A stretch of DNA of 64,000 bases from contig JAEWYQ010000020.1 in assembly GCA_023395555.1 (NCBI GenBank), forward strand, positions 28,243 to 92,242. Direction: 5' to 3'. The notes beneath the pieces were generated by a model. That model did not search any database. It saw only the letters and a list, made by a program, of their open reading frames with translations, and was not told the origin of the DNA. How positions within the stretch are numbered: the first letter of the stretch is position 1; every line of letters starts with the position of its first letter. Positions 32,657 through 41,442 of the stretch are shown here, piece by piece. The translations under genes and the position numbers were made by a program. This DNA comes from Bacillota bacterium (lineage in GTDB: Bacteria > Bacillota > Clostridia > Lachnospirales > Lachnospiraceae).

Positions 32657-33694
32657 ATGCTTACTGCAAGAATGTATGGAGTAAAAGAGCTTCGTCTCGA
32701 AGAATTGGATCTTCCACAGATAGGAGAAGATGAGATACTGTTAAAAGTAAAGGCCGCTTCCATCTGCGGTACCGATATTCGTATGTGGAACAACGGATAC
32801 CCGGGAATCTCCGAAGACTCCCCCAGGATACTGGGGCATGAATTCAGCGGAGTCATTGACCGGGTTGGAAAAAGAGTGGGAAATTATAAGGAAGGGCAGA
32901 GGGTTGCGGTTGCTCCCAATATCGGCTGCGGCGTATGCGGGCAATGCATTAAGGGAGATGGACATCTGTGCAGTAATTACCGGGCACTGGGGATTCATCT
33001 GGACGGCGGTTTTGCCCAATATACGGTGATACCGGCATCCGCAGTCGCCGGCGGCAATATTGCCCTCCTGGAGGATCATGTTACTTTTGAGGAGGCGGCA
33101 ATCAACGAAGCGCTCTCCTGTGTCTGCAACGGTTTTGAACGCTGTAATATCCGTCCGGGGGACTTTGTATTAATTGTAGGATCAGGCCCCATCGGCATTA
33201 TGCATGCCATGTTTGCGAAGATGGCAGGAGCCGGCAGGGTTTACATCAATGATTTATCCCAGGAGAGGCTGGATATCTGCAAGGAAATTGACAGCAGCTT
33301 TATTACCGTGAAGGATAATATCATGGAGGTAATTATGGCTGATACCTCAGGAGAAGGGGTGAATGTATGCATAACCGCCTGCCCCTCCCCGGCGGCACAG
33401 GCAATGGCTCTTGATATCACCGGATTCAATGGAAGAATTAATTACTTCGGCGGGATTGCGGCATCAAAGCAGCCGGTGGCAATTAATACAAATCAGATTC
33501 ATTATAAACAACTGAAGGTCTCCGGGACTACCCGCGCCAGTCTGACGCAGTTCAGGAAGACATTGAATTTTATATCCACCGGGGTGCTGGATGTAAAAAA
33601 ACTGATTACCAACACCATCCCGCTGAAAGAGATAGAAGAAGGCTTTCAGAAGGCCGAGGCGGCAGTTGGTCTGAAGAATGTCATTGTTATGTAG
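32657..33694 (+). CDS. Zinc-dependent medium-chain alcohol/polyol dehydrogenase
   Basis: A 345-residue MDR dehydrogenase of the sorbitol/threonine dehydrogenase type. The catalytic zinc site begins with Cys37 in SICGTDIRMWN and GHEFSG; the structural zinc cluster is CGVCGQCIKGDGHLC. The cofactor fold has VGSGPIGIMHAMFAKMAG followed by an acidic residue at the end of the second strand (INDLS), which favours NAD. It would interconvert a polyol and a ketose. It lies 52 bp after the Gfo/Idh gene. Confidence 0.92.
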   Translation: MLTARMYGVKELRLEELDLPQIGEDEILLKVKAASICGTDIRMWNNGYPGISEDSPRILGHEFSGVIDRVGKRVGNYKEGQRVAVAPNIGCGVCGQCIKGDGHLCSNYRALGIHLDGGFAQYTVIPASAVAGGNIALLEDHVTFEEAAINEALSCVCNGFERCNIRPGDFVLIVGSGPIGIMHAMFAKMAGAGRVYINDLSQERLDICKEIDSSFITVKDNIMEVIMADTSGEGVNVCITACPSPAAQAMALDITGFNGRINYFGGIAASKQPVAINTNQIHYKQLKVSGTTRASLTQFRKTLNFISTGVLDVKKLITNTIPLKEIEEGFQKAEAAVGLKNVIVM

Positions 33695-33773
33695 CAAGAA
33701 GTATGCCCCCGGTAATAGAACAAGAAGGATAGTGCGGCAATGAAAACAGCATTGGGAAAGAAGGGGTCAGGAT

Positions 33774-34643
33774 ATGAAGAAGGTAGGTATTTATTTTGCT
33801 TATTGGGAAAAGGATTGGAGTGCGGATTATTGTAAATACATAGAAAAGGTGAAAAAGCTGGGCTTTGATGTGCTGGAGCTGGCGGCGGGATCCCTTGCGA
33901 GCATGGAGCAAAAAAAGCTGATGGAAATTGCCCGGTGTGCCAGGGAGAATCAGATAGAGCTGACCTATTGCATCGGACTTCCCCAAGAATATGATGTATC
34001 CAGCTTAAACGAAGAGGTAAGGCAGAGGGGAATCCGTTATGTCGGAAAGCTCCTGGACATCATTCATCTCATGGGAGGAGATACCCTGGGAGGCATCCTC
34101 TACGCCTGCTGGCCTTTAAGCACAGCCACTTATGATTATAAAATGTCTGCCAGGGAGAAAAGCATTCAATCTGTGAAGGAGCTGGCGAAAAAGGCGGAGG
34201 ACTACGGAATCCGCTATTGCCTTGAAGTCGTGAACCGTTTTGAGCAGTGCATTCTGAACACAGCGCAAGAAGGGGCGGACTTCATGGATGAGGTCGGCAG
34301 TCCCAATGTCAAACTGCTTTTGGATACCTTCCATATGAATATCGAAGAAGATTCCTTTGAGGCTGCAATCCGGACCGCCGGAAGCAGACTGGGGCATTTT
34401 CATATCGGTGAACGCAACCGCAAGGTTCCGGGATACGGCAATCTGGATTGGAATCAGGTGATGGGGGCCCTGAAGTCAGTGGACTATCAAGGTAAAATTG
34501 TAATGGAACCGTTTTTGAGGACCGGCGGTGAGGTGGGCCGGGATATAAAAATATACAGGGACTTGAGCAGCAACGCGGAAGAAGAGACAATGGACCGGAT
34601 GGCGGAACAGGGCCTGAAGTTTATTCGGAGCTTCATGGAATAA
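33774..34643 (+). CDS. Sugar epimerase/isomerase TIM barrel (AP-endonuclease-2 fold)
   Basis: A 289-residue protein of the xylose-isomerase-like barrel family that includes D-tagatose/D-allulose 3-epimerases and hydroxypyruvate isomerases. The metal-site pattern is present: a Glu in YCLEVVNRFE, an Asp in LLLDTFHMNIEE, His in LGHFHIGERNR and a final Glu in IVMEPFL. The VNRFEQCI segment strongly resembles ketose 3-epimerases. The gene lies between a polyol dehydrogenase and an isomerase, which fits a ketose interconversion step. Confidence 0.9.
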   Translation: MKKVGIYFAYWEKDWSADYCKYIEKVKKLGFDVLELAAGSLASMEQKKLMEIARCARENQIELTYCIGLPQEYDVSSLNEEVRQRGIRYVGKLLDIIHLMGGDTLGGILYACWPLSTATYDYKMSAREKSIQSVKELAKKAEDYGIRYCLEVVNRFEQCILNTAQEGADFMDEVGSPNVKLLLDTFHMNIEEDSFEAAIRTAGSRLGHFHIGERNRKVPGYGNLDWNQVMGALKSVDYQGKIVMEPFLRTGGEVGRDIKIYRDLSSNAEEETMDRMAEQGLKFIRSFME

Positions 34644-34656
34644 GGAGGTTATGGGG

Positions 34657-36078
34657 ATGAAGAAAATCAAAGTAGGAATTTTAACCATGTCTGACGGGAG
34701 AGAGTATTTACACCAGGAATATGAAGAAATGAATCTCAGATATCAGGCCGATATTGCAGCGGTATTGGAAGCAACCGGTGAATTCCAGATGATCCAGGGA
34801 CAGCGGGCTATTAACACCAACACGGCGGCACGGGAAGAGGCCATGCGTCTGAGGGATCAGGGTGCCCAGGTAACCATATTTCACTACGCCATCTGGTGCT
34901 ACCCCCAATTCACCGCAGTGGCACAGAACTTCGCACCAGGGCCCTATCTTCTGTTTTGCAATCTTCACCCTTCCGAGTGCGGCATGGTGGGGATGCTGGC
35001 GGCAGCCGGAACCCTGGACCAGTTGAATGTGGACTATCAGAGACTGTGGGGCTCCATTCATGAGGACGAGGTAAGGAATAAGATGATTGCCTTCCTGCGT
35101 GCCGCAGTCATTCCATCCAGGCTGAAGGGCATGACCTTTGGCAATTTCGGCGGCCGTCCTCTCGGAATGTATACTGCCGTAGCCAATGTGGATCAGTGGC
35201 AGAGAGAGTTTGGAATCGATGTGGAGAACATTGAGCAGGATGATATTATCCGGGCGGGTGAAGAGGTGGCCGATGAAAAGGTGGAGGCGGCTCTGTCCTG
35301 GCTGGAAAGGACCGTTGGCTCCATCCGTTATGACGGAAAGGGGCTGACTCCGGAAAAGCTGAAGCTGCAGATCCGGTCCTATTATGGTCTGAGGAAAATT
35401 ATTGAGAGCAGAGATCTTGATTTTATCGGTATCAAAGCCCATGGGGATCTGACGGACCGCTATGTCACTATGGATCTTGCCGAGGCATTTCTCAATGACC
35501 CCTATGACTGGGACGGTCCCCATGAGCCCATTGTTGCAGCCACAGAATCCGATATGGACGGAGCCCTGACCATGCAGATCTTTAAGCTGCTGACAGGAGC
35601 GCCTGTGCTGTTTGCCGATGTACGCCATTATGATAAAGAAGAGGATGTCTGGTATTTCTCCAACTCAGGAACCCATGCCACCTATTTTGCCGGAGGCTCC
35701 TACCGGCCGGAGGAGAATCTCAAGAGGGTAACCCTTCATCCGGAGACTCATTATTATCCTGCCGGGGGTGCCAGCGTACATCATTTTGCAAAGGGCGGAG
35801 AGGTAACCCTGGCACGCCTGGCGCGGAAAAACGGGAAGTACTTTCTCACTATTGTCCCCGCCGAATTTGTTGAATTCCCGGAGGATAAGGCCTTGGCGCT
35901 GGGGTCCCTGACCACCCCGGAGTGGCCAATTGCATTCGCCAGATTAAAGGTCGGCGCCGACTATTTTCTAAAGCACTTTCCCTGCAACCATATTCACGGG
36001 GTGTACGGCAATTATGTGGAGGAATTAAAGATTCTTGCAGAGCTGCTCCATATGGATGCAGTTGTATTTGAAGAATAG
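34657..36078 (+). CDS. L-fucose/L-arabinose isomerase-family protein
   Basis: A cytosolic isomerase-fold protein of about 473 residues. ATG 34657 is preferred to 34651 because the GGAGG at 34644-34648 is too close to the earlier ATG. It shows the N-terminal Rossmann-like domain (KVGILTMSDGRE), a central domain with TFGNFGGRPLGMYTA, and a C-terminal domain with GIKAHGDLTDRYVTMDLAEA and PIVAATESDMDGALTMQIF, the last resembling the metal-binding and substrate region of fucose isomerases. Such enzymes convert an aldose to a ketose. It starts 13 bp after the epimerase gene. Confidence 0.88.
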   Translation: MKKIKVGILTMSDGREYLHQEYEEMNLRYQADIAAVLEATGEFQMIQGQRAINTNTAAREEAMRLRDQGAQVTIFHYAIWCYPQFTAVAQNFAPGPYLLFCNLHPSECGMVGMLAAAGTLDQLNVDYQRLWGSIHEDEVRNKMIAFLRAAVIPSRLKGMTFGNFGGRPLGMYTAVANVDQWQREFGIDVENIEQDDIIRAGEEVADEKVEAALSWLERTVGSIRYDGKGLTPEKLKLQIRSYYGLRKIIESRDLDFIGIKAHGDLTDRYVTMDLAEAFLNDPYDWDGPHEPIVAATESDMDGALTMQIFKLLTGAPVLFADVRHYDKEEDVWYFSNSGTHATYFAGGSYRPEENLKRVTLHPETHYYPAGGASVHHFAKGGEVTLARLARKNGKYFLTIVPAEFVEFPEDKALALGSLTTPEWPIAFARLKVGADYFLKHFPCNHIHGVYGNYVEELKILAELLHMDAVVFEE

Positions 36079-36203
36079 GCCGCTGACGGCGTAGAAGATG
36101 CAGTTTTTCTCATAACTTATATTACAGGAATGAAATGCATATTCATGTAATCGTGGTGAACCATACAGGTGCAGTTATTATTATACAAAGAAGGGATATT
36201 ACA

Positions 36204-36887
36204 ATGAATCATACTATGACACCGGAGTTATTTGCAAAATATTTTGATCAGACCCTGCTGAAGGCATATGTCAGCAATGAGGATTTTAAGGCCTTCTGTG
36301 AAGAAAGCCGCCAATACGGTTTTAAAATGGTAGCCATCAATTCGGCACCGGTCAGAACCTGCAAGGGGTTTTTGGAAGGAAGTGATGTTTTAGTGGGAGC
36401 AGCCATAGGCTTTCCTCTGGGGCAGACAACCATAGAAGCGAAGGTGTATGAAACCCAGGGGGCCATAGAGGAGGGGGCTGACGAGATCGATTATGTCATC
36501 AATATCGTTGAATTAAAGAATAGAAACCTGGATTATATTCGTGAGGAAATGAAGCGTATCGTGGAGCTTTGCAGAAAGCATCAGGTCACCTCCAAGGTGA
36601 TTTTTGAAAATTGCTATCTGACGGAGGAGGAGAAGAGGCTCATGTGTGAGATCGCCTTAGAAATCGGGCCGGATTTTATCAAGACCTCCACCGGCTTCGG
36701 AACCGGCGGTGCCGTCTGTGAGGATGTGAAGCTTATGAAATCCATAGTGGGAGACCGGATCAAGGTGAAGGCAGCGGGAGGCATCCGTGATCTGGAAACA
36801 GCGCTGAGGATGATCGAAGCGGGAGCGGAGAGGATTGGAACCAGTGCGGGAGTGAGCATCATGGAAGCCTATAAGAAAAGAAATTGA
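36204..36887 (+). CDS. deoC: DeoC-type class I aldolase
   Basis: A 227-residue class I aldolase of the deoxyribose-phosphate aldolase family. The start is set at the ATG of MNHTMTPEL, with AAGAAGGG upstream; the frame is open further left but gives an unlikely N-terminus. The Schiff-base lysine is Lys160 in FIKTSTGF; Asp in EIDYVINI and a second Lys in [10 protein letters not shown] complete the active site. In a sugar-degradation operon that includes an isomerase and a kinase, it may cleave a sugar phosphate other than deoxyribose 5-phosphate. The 125-bp gap before it holds only a weak GCCG-CTGA-CGGC hairpin. Confidence 0.9.
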   Translation: MNHTMTPELFAKYFDQTLLKAYVSNEDFKAFCEESRQYGFKMVAINSAPVRTCKGFLEGSDVLVGAAIGFPLGQTTIEAKVYETQGAIEEGADEIDYVINIVELKNRNLDYIREEMKRIVELCRKHQVTSKVIFENCYLTEEEKRLMCEIALEIGPDFIKTSTGFGTGGAVCEDVKLMKSIVGDRIKVKAAGGIRDLETALRMIEAGAERIGTSAGVSIMEAYKKRN

Positions 36888-36928
36888 TGAAAGCAAGAAA
36901 AAATATGATTTTATGAAGGGATACCATT

Positions 36929-39900
36929 ATGTATGGAAATGAGCAGCCGGACAAGCTGTCCGACGAATTATTTTTAAATCCGCCGGCCCGGTACAGGGGG
37001 GCACCATTTTGGGCATGGAATTGTGTCATAAGGAAGGAAGATCTGACAAAGCAGATCGGATATTTTAATGAAATGGGCATGGGCGGATTTCATATGCACT
37101 GCCGCACCGGTATGAGCACCAGATATTTGGGTGAGGAGTTCATGGAGTATGTCAGGCATTGCAACGAAACGGCAAAAGAGAAGAATATGCTGTGCTGGCT
37201 CTATGATGAAGACCGCTATGCCTCCGGCTACGGCGGCGGCTTTGTGACCCGGGAGATTTCCAACCGGGAGAGATATCTGGTCTTCTCGCCGGTGAGATAT
37301 GAGGAGGGTTACTGTGATACCCGGGAAGAGTTTGAGGCGGAGATTGCCCGCGGCGGAAATCCCAGGGGTTATTTTATAGAGGCTTACGGGGTGCTTCTGG
37401 AGGATGGCTATCTTAAGGAATATGAAAGGCTGGGGGAAAATGCAAAAGGAAGCAGAAAGGATACCTGGTGGGTCTATCTTGAATTAAGCGATACCAGCTC
37501 CTGGTGGAATAACCAGACATATGTCAATACCTTAAACAAGGCGGCAATCGACCGTTTTATTGAAGTGACCCATGAGAGCTATTACCGGGAGCTGGGAGAG
37601 GATTTTGGAAAAAGCATTCCCGCGATTTTTACAGATGAGCCCCAGTTTGCCCCGAAGGAAGCCCTAAGCCTGTCGGAGGAACGCCGCAGAGTTACTCTGC
37701 CCTTTACGGATGATTTTGCCCAAAGCTTCTATAACCAATACCACAGCGATATTTTGGACCATCTTCCGGAGCTGGTATGGGAGCTGCCGGTTCCTCAGAT
37801 ATCCCTGACCCGGTACCGTTACCATGATCATCTCACGGACCGGTTTGTGGAAGCCTATGCCAGGAATATAGGGAGCTGGTGTGAGGACCATAATATTGCT
37901 TTGACGGGGCATATGAAAGGGGAAGAAAATCTCCATACGCAGACCATCTATGTTGGAGAAGTAATGCGGTCCCTGCGGCATTTTCAGTTGCCGGGCCTGG
38001 ATGTGCTCTGCGACCAGAGAGATTATGCCATGGCAAAACAGACCCAGAGTATTGTCCACCAATACGGACGGCATGGGGCTATGAGCGAGCTGTATGGCGT
38101 AACCAATTGGAATTTTGACTTTAAAGGACATAAGATGAGTGGTGACTGGCAGGCCGCCCTGGGTGTTGCTGTCCGGGTCCACCACCTGGCCTGGATGACC
38201 ATGAGGGGAGAGGCAAAGCGGGACTACCCGGCCTCCATTAATTATCAGTCCCCCTGGTACAAGAAATATCATCTGATAGAGGATCATTTTGCGAGAGTGA
38301 ATACCGCCTTGACCAGAGGAACGCCCCGGGTCCGGATCGGTGTGCTGCATCCCATCGAATCCTACTGGCTGCATTTTGGGCCGTATGACAAGACCTATAT
38401 TGATAGGAACAGCCTGGAGAATAATTATAAAAATATAGTAGACTGGCTGCTGTTCGGTCAGCTGGATTTTGACTTTATCAGTGAAGCACTGATGGAGGAG
38501 CAGGCAGGGGAGCAGAAGGAATGTATCATCACGGAGGACGGAAGGCCTTATTGGAAGGCGGGCCTTATGAAATATGAGGTTCTCATCGTTCCGGGATGTC
38601 ATACCCTAAGGAGCAATACCGCGGCTCTCCTGGAGCGATTCACCCAGGCAGGAGGAAGGGTCATTATGCTTGGAGATCTCTTCTACTGTGTGGACGGTAT
38701 GGTATCCCATCGGAGCAAGAAGCTGGCAGAGCGCTGCACCCTCCTTCCTTTTGAGAAAACAAGCCTTTTAAGGGAATTGGAAAATGTCAGAGAGATCAAT
38801 GTGTTATCGGAAGACGGAGGACGCGCGGAGAATATTATTTACCAGATGCGGGAGGATGGCAGCAGCCGTTGGATCTTCCTGGCTCATGGCTATGAAAGCA
38901 TCAAGGATGATTTTAACAGTATGGTGAACAGCGAGAATTACCGCTATATGGAGAAGCTCCTCCTTCAGCTTAAGGGAAGCTGGAAGGTAACGGAATACGA
39001 TACCATGACCGGAGGAAAGAAGCCCATTGCTGTGAACCGCCGTCAGGGGATGACCAGATTCTCTTATGAGCTTTCGGTTCATGGAAGCCTGCTGCTTCAT
39101 CTGGAGCCGGCGGCAGAGGAGGAGAGCCCTGTAACAGAAGAAGTCTCCGGAAAGCCGGCGAGGGAGATATCCCGGGTCATTAAGCTGTCCAGGCCCTGCC
39201 GGGTAAGCTTCGAGGAGCCCAATGTATTTCTGCTGGACCGGGCACGGTACCGGATCAATGAGGAGGAATGGCAGGAGGAAGAGGATCTGCTGAAGCTGGA
39301 TAACCTCTGCCGCAGCAGACTGGGATACCCTCCGAAGGAGGAGGCGGGAGCCCAGCCCTGGACCTATATGGAAGAGGATGCAAAGCCGGATCTCTTAAGT
39401 CTCAGCTTTATCATAGAATCAGAAATCTGTACGGAGGCAGAGCTGGCATTGGAGAGCTGGGAGGGAATCGGTATCTATGTCAACCAGGAGAAGGTAGAGA
39501 AGCCGGAGGTGACGGGCTGGTATGTGGATGAGGCGATACAAACCTTAAAGCTTCCCGGTCTCAGGGAGGGCAGCAACGAAATTATGCTGCAGATCCCCTA
39601 TGGAAAGACCTCCAATATTGAGGCCTGCTATTTGCTGGGGGAATTCGGCGTATCCGTAGCCGGCCAATATAAGAAAATAACAAAGGCGGCAAAGAGCATT
39701 GTATACGGTGATCTGACGAGACAGGGAATGCCTTTTTATGGCGGGAATGTGATATACCATAGCAAGCTCCGGTCTGCGGGCGAGGAAGCAGCCATCAAAG
39801 CGCAGTATTTCAGCAGTCCGCTGCTGGAGGTCTATGTGGACGGCGAAAGCAGAGGCTGTATTGCCTTTGCACCCTATCTGCTGGAATTGGGCTATCTGCC

Positions 39901-40099
39901 GGAAGGCGAGCATGATATCAGGATTGTGGCCTATGGCAACCGCTATCCCACCTTCGGGCAGCTGCATAACTGTGATAAAAGATATTCCTGGTTTGGTTCC
40001 TGCTCCTGGCGGACCAGCGGTGACCGCTGGTCGGATGAGTATCAGATTAAGGCGAGCGGAATTCTATGTACCCCGGATATTATATTGTACCGTCGATAA
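36929..40099 (+). CDS. Large cytosolic glycoside hydrolase, GH106-like (possible alpha-L-rhamnosidase)
   Basis: A 1056-residue protein with no signal peptide. The opening NPPARYRGAPFWAWN followed by QIGYFNEMGMGGFHMHCRTGM is the start of a TIM barrel like that of GH106 alpha-L-rhamnosidases and their unclassified relatives. Possible acidic active-site residues lie in IFTDEPQF and LTGHMKGEENLH. A flavodoxin-like middle domain (YEVLIVPGCHTLRSNTAALL) and C-terminal galactose-binding-like sandwiches (about 830-1056) follow. Lack of a signal means it acts on imported oligosaccharides. Family membership is by motif resemblance and should be treated as probable only. Confidence 0.75.
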   Translation: MYGNEQPDKLSDELFLNPPARYRGAPFWAWNCVIRKEDLTKQIGYFNEMGMGGFHMHCRTGMSTRYLGEEFMEYVRHCNETAKEKNMLCWLYDEDRYASGYGGGFVTREISNRERYLVFSPVRYEEGYCDTREEFEAEIARGGNPRGYFIEAYGVLLEDGYLKEYERLGENAKGSRKDTWWVYLELSDTSSWWNNQTYVNTLNKAAIDRFIEVTHESYYRELGEDFGKSIPAIFTDEPQFAPKEALSLSEERRRVTLPFTDDFAQSFYNQYHSDILDHLPELVWELPVPQISLTRYRYHDHLTDRFVEAYARNIGSWCEDHNIALTGHMKGEENLHTQTIYVGEVMRSLRHFQLPGLDVLCDQRDYAMAKQTQSIVHQYGRHGAMSELYGVTNWNFDFKGHKMSGDWQAALGVAVRVHHLAWMTMRGEAKRDYPASINYQSPWYKKYHLIEDHFARVNTALTRGTPRVRIGVLHPIESYWLHFGPYDKTYIDRNSLENNYKNIVDWLLFGQLDFDFISEALMEEQAGEQKECIITEDGRPYWKAGLMKYEVLIVPGCHTLRSNTAALLERFTQAGGRVIMLGDLFYCVDGMVSHRSKKLAERCTLLPFEKTSLLRELENVREINVLSEDGGRAENIIYQMREDGSSRWIFLAHGYESIKDDFNSMVNSENYRYMEKLLLQLKGSWKVTEYDTMTGGKKPIAVNRRQGMTRFSYELSVHGSLLLHLEPAAEEESPVTEEVSGKPAREISRVIKLSRPCRVSFEEPNVFLLDRARYRINEEEWQEEEDLLKLDNLCRSRLGYPPKEEAGAQPWTYMEEDAKPDLLSLSFIIESEICTEAELALESWEGIGIYVNQEKVEKPEVTGWYVDEAIQTLKLPGLREGSNEIMLQIPYGKTSNIEACYLLGEFGVSVAGQYKKITKAAKSIVYGDLTRQGMPFYGGNVIYHSKLRSAGEEAAIKAQYFSSPLLEVYVDGESRGCIAFAPYLLELGYLPEGEHDIRIVAYGNRYPTFGQLHNCDKRYSWFGSCSWRTSGDRWSDEYQIKASGILCTPDIILYRR

Positions 40100-40125
40100 A
40101 ATAGCAGCGAGCAGGAGGGCAGGAG

Positions 40126-41403
40126 ATGAAAAAACTTAAGGTTCACCCAAATAGACGATATCTGATGTATGAGGATGGAGCTCCCTTCTATTACCTGGCG
40201 GATACGGCCTGGGAGTTAATCCACAAGCTTAATAAGGAAGAGATGGAATTCTACCTGTCCACCAGAAAGGAGCAGGGCTTTACCGTCATTCAGACGGTTA
40301 TTCTGGCGGAGCTGGACGGCATCCTGTCTCCCAATGCATCGGGCCATTTTCCGCTGATCTGTAAGGAGGGACGGTACGGGATCAGGCAGGAAGAAGCTTC
40401 AAACTTCTGGACGGATCTGGACAGCGTCCTGCAGATGGCCGGGGAACAGGAATTATACCTGGGCCTCCTGCCTGCCTGGGGAGATAAATTTAACAAAAAG
40501 CACGGAATTGGTCCGGAGATATTTGATGAAAAAAATGCTTATGAGTACGGAAAACGGCTGGGAGAACGGTATCGGGACCAATGGAATATCATCTGGATTC
40601 TGGGCGGAGACCGCCCCTTGGAAACAAAGGAGCAGGAAGGGATAATTGATGCCATGGCCAAAGGGCTGAGGGAAGGAGACGCAGGAACCCATCTTATGAC
40701 CTTTCATCCCTGCGGAGCCGCTTCTTCGGCGGACTTTGTTGCCGGTAAGGATTATATTGACTTTCATTCCATTCAATCCGGACACGGAATGGAGGGATAT
40801 GAAAGCTACTATATGCTCCGGAACACGGCACGCCGGGAGGCCAAGCCCGTAATGGACATGGAGTCCCGCTATGAGGATTTTCCTGCCTGCTTCCGGACGG
40901 ACTACGGTTATCTGTGGTCTGCGGCCGATGTGCGCCAGAACAACTACTGGAATCTCATGGAGGGGGTCTGCGGCCATACCTACGGGCATCGAGCGGTATG
41001 GTGCTTTCATACGGAGACCACCGTGGATAACCCTTATTCCTGGAGAGAGGTATTAAGAAGGGAAGGTGCGGAGCAGATCCGGCATCTGAAAAAGCTTCGC
41101 CTCAGCCGTTCCTATTTTGATTTTCGCAATGGGGACGAATTAATCCGGGGGCGGACGGGAGGCGGCGGACACCAGTGTGCCGGCAGGGGAGAGAATTATG
41201 CCTATTTGTATTCCCCTCTCGGATTGCCGGTTTATACGGAGCTCAGCTCCTTTGGCGGCAGCAATTTAAGGGCTTCCTGGTTTAATCCCCGTACCGGCTC
41301 CGAGGAGGTGTTTGCCTTCGTCACTTCCCGGGAGGAAGTATTTGTTCCGCCCTCCTCCGGAAAAGGCAATGACTGGGTGCTGATACTGGAGAAGGCAGAA
41401 TAG
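40126..41403 (+). CDS. DUF4038 glycoside hydrolase (GH140-like, apiosidase family)
   Basis: A 425-residue cytosolic enzyme beginning KVHPNRRYLMYEDGAPFYYLADTAWEL in outline, the diagnostic start of DUF4038/GH140 proteins, whose studied members release D-apiose from pectic rhamnogalacturonan II. The barrel includes WNIIWILGGDRPLETKEQ with the expected acid residues and GVCGHTYGHRAVW, then a C-terminal collagen-binding-like sandwich (LRASWFNPRTGSEE). It lies 26 bp after the GH106-like gene. Other specificities exist in DUF4038 proteins, so apiosidase activity is only a hypothesis. Confidence 0.85.
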   Translation: MKKLKVHPNRRYLMYEDGAPFYYLADTAWELIHKLNKEEMEFYLSTRKEQGFTVIQTVILAELDGILSPNASGHFPLICKEGRYGIRQEEASNFWTDLDSVLQMAGEQELYLGLLPAWGDKFNKKHGIGPEIFDEKNAYEYGKRLGERYRDQWNIIWILGGDRPLETKEQEGIIDAMAKGLREGDAGTHLMTFHPCGAASSADFVAGKDYIDFHSIQSGHGMEGYESYYMLRNTARREAKPVMDMESRYEDFPACFRTDYGYLWSAADVRQNNYWNLMEGVCGHTYGHRAVWCFHTETTVDNPYSWREVLRREGAEQIRHLKKLRLSRSYFDFRNGDELIRGRTGGGGHQCAGRGENYAYLYSPLGLPVYTELSSFGGSNLRASWFNPRTGSEEVFAFVTSREEVFVPPSSGKGNDWVLILEKAE

Positions 41404-41442
41404 GGCTGAGAAGGAAGAACAGAATGTTATGGAAAGGATAAA

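Noticed and set aside
34708..35628. 306-codon minus-strand frame opposite the isomerase gene
   Set aside because: Antisense to a gene with clear family motifs; no domain, no ribosome site.
37664..38602. 312-codon minus-strand frame opposite the GH106-like gene
   Set aside because: Same reason: antisense shadow of a real gene without any supporting signal.
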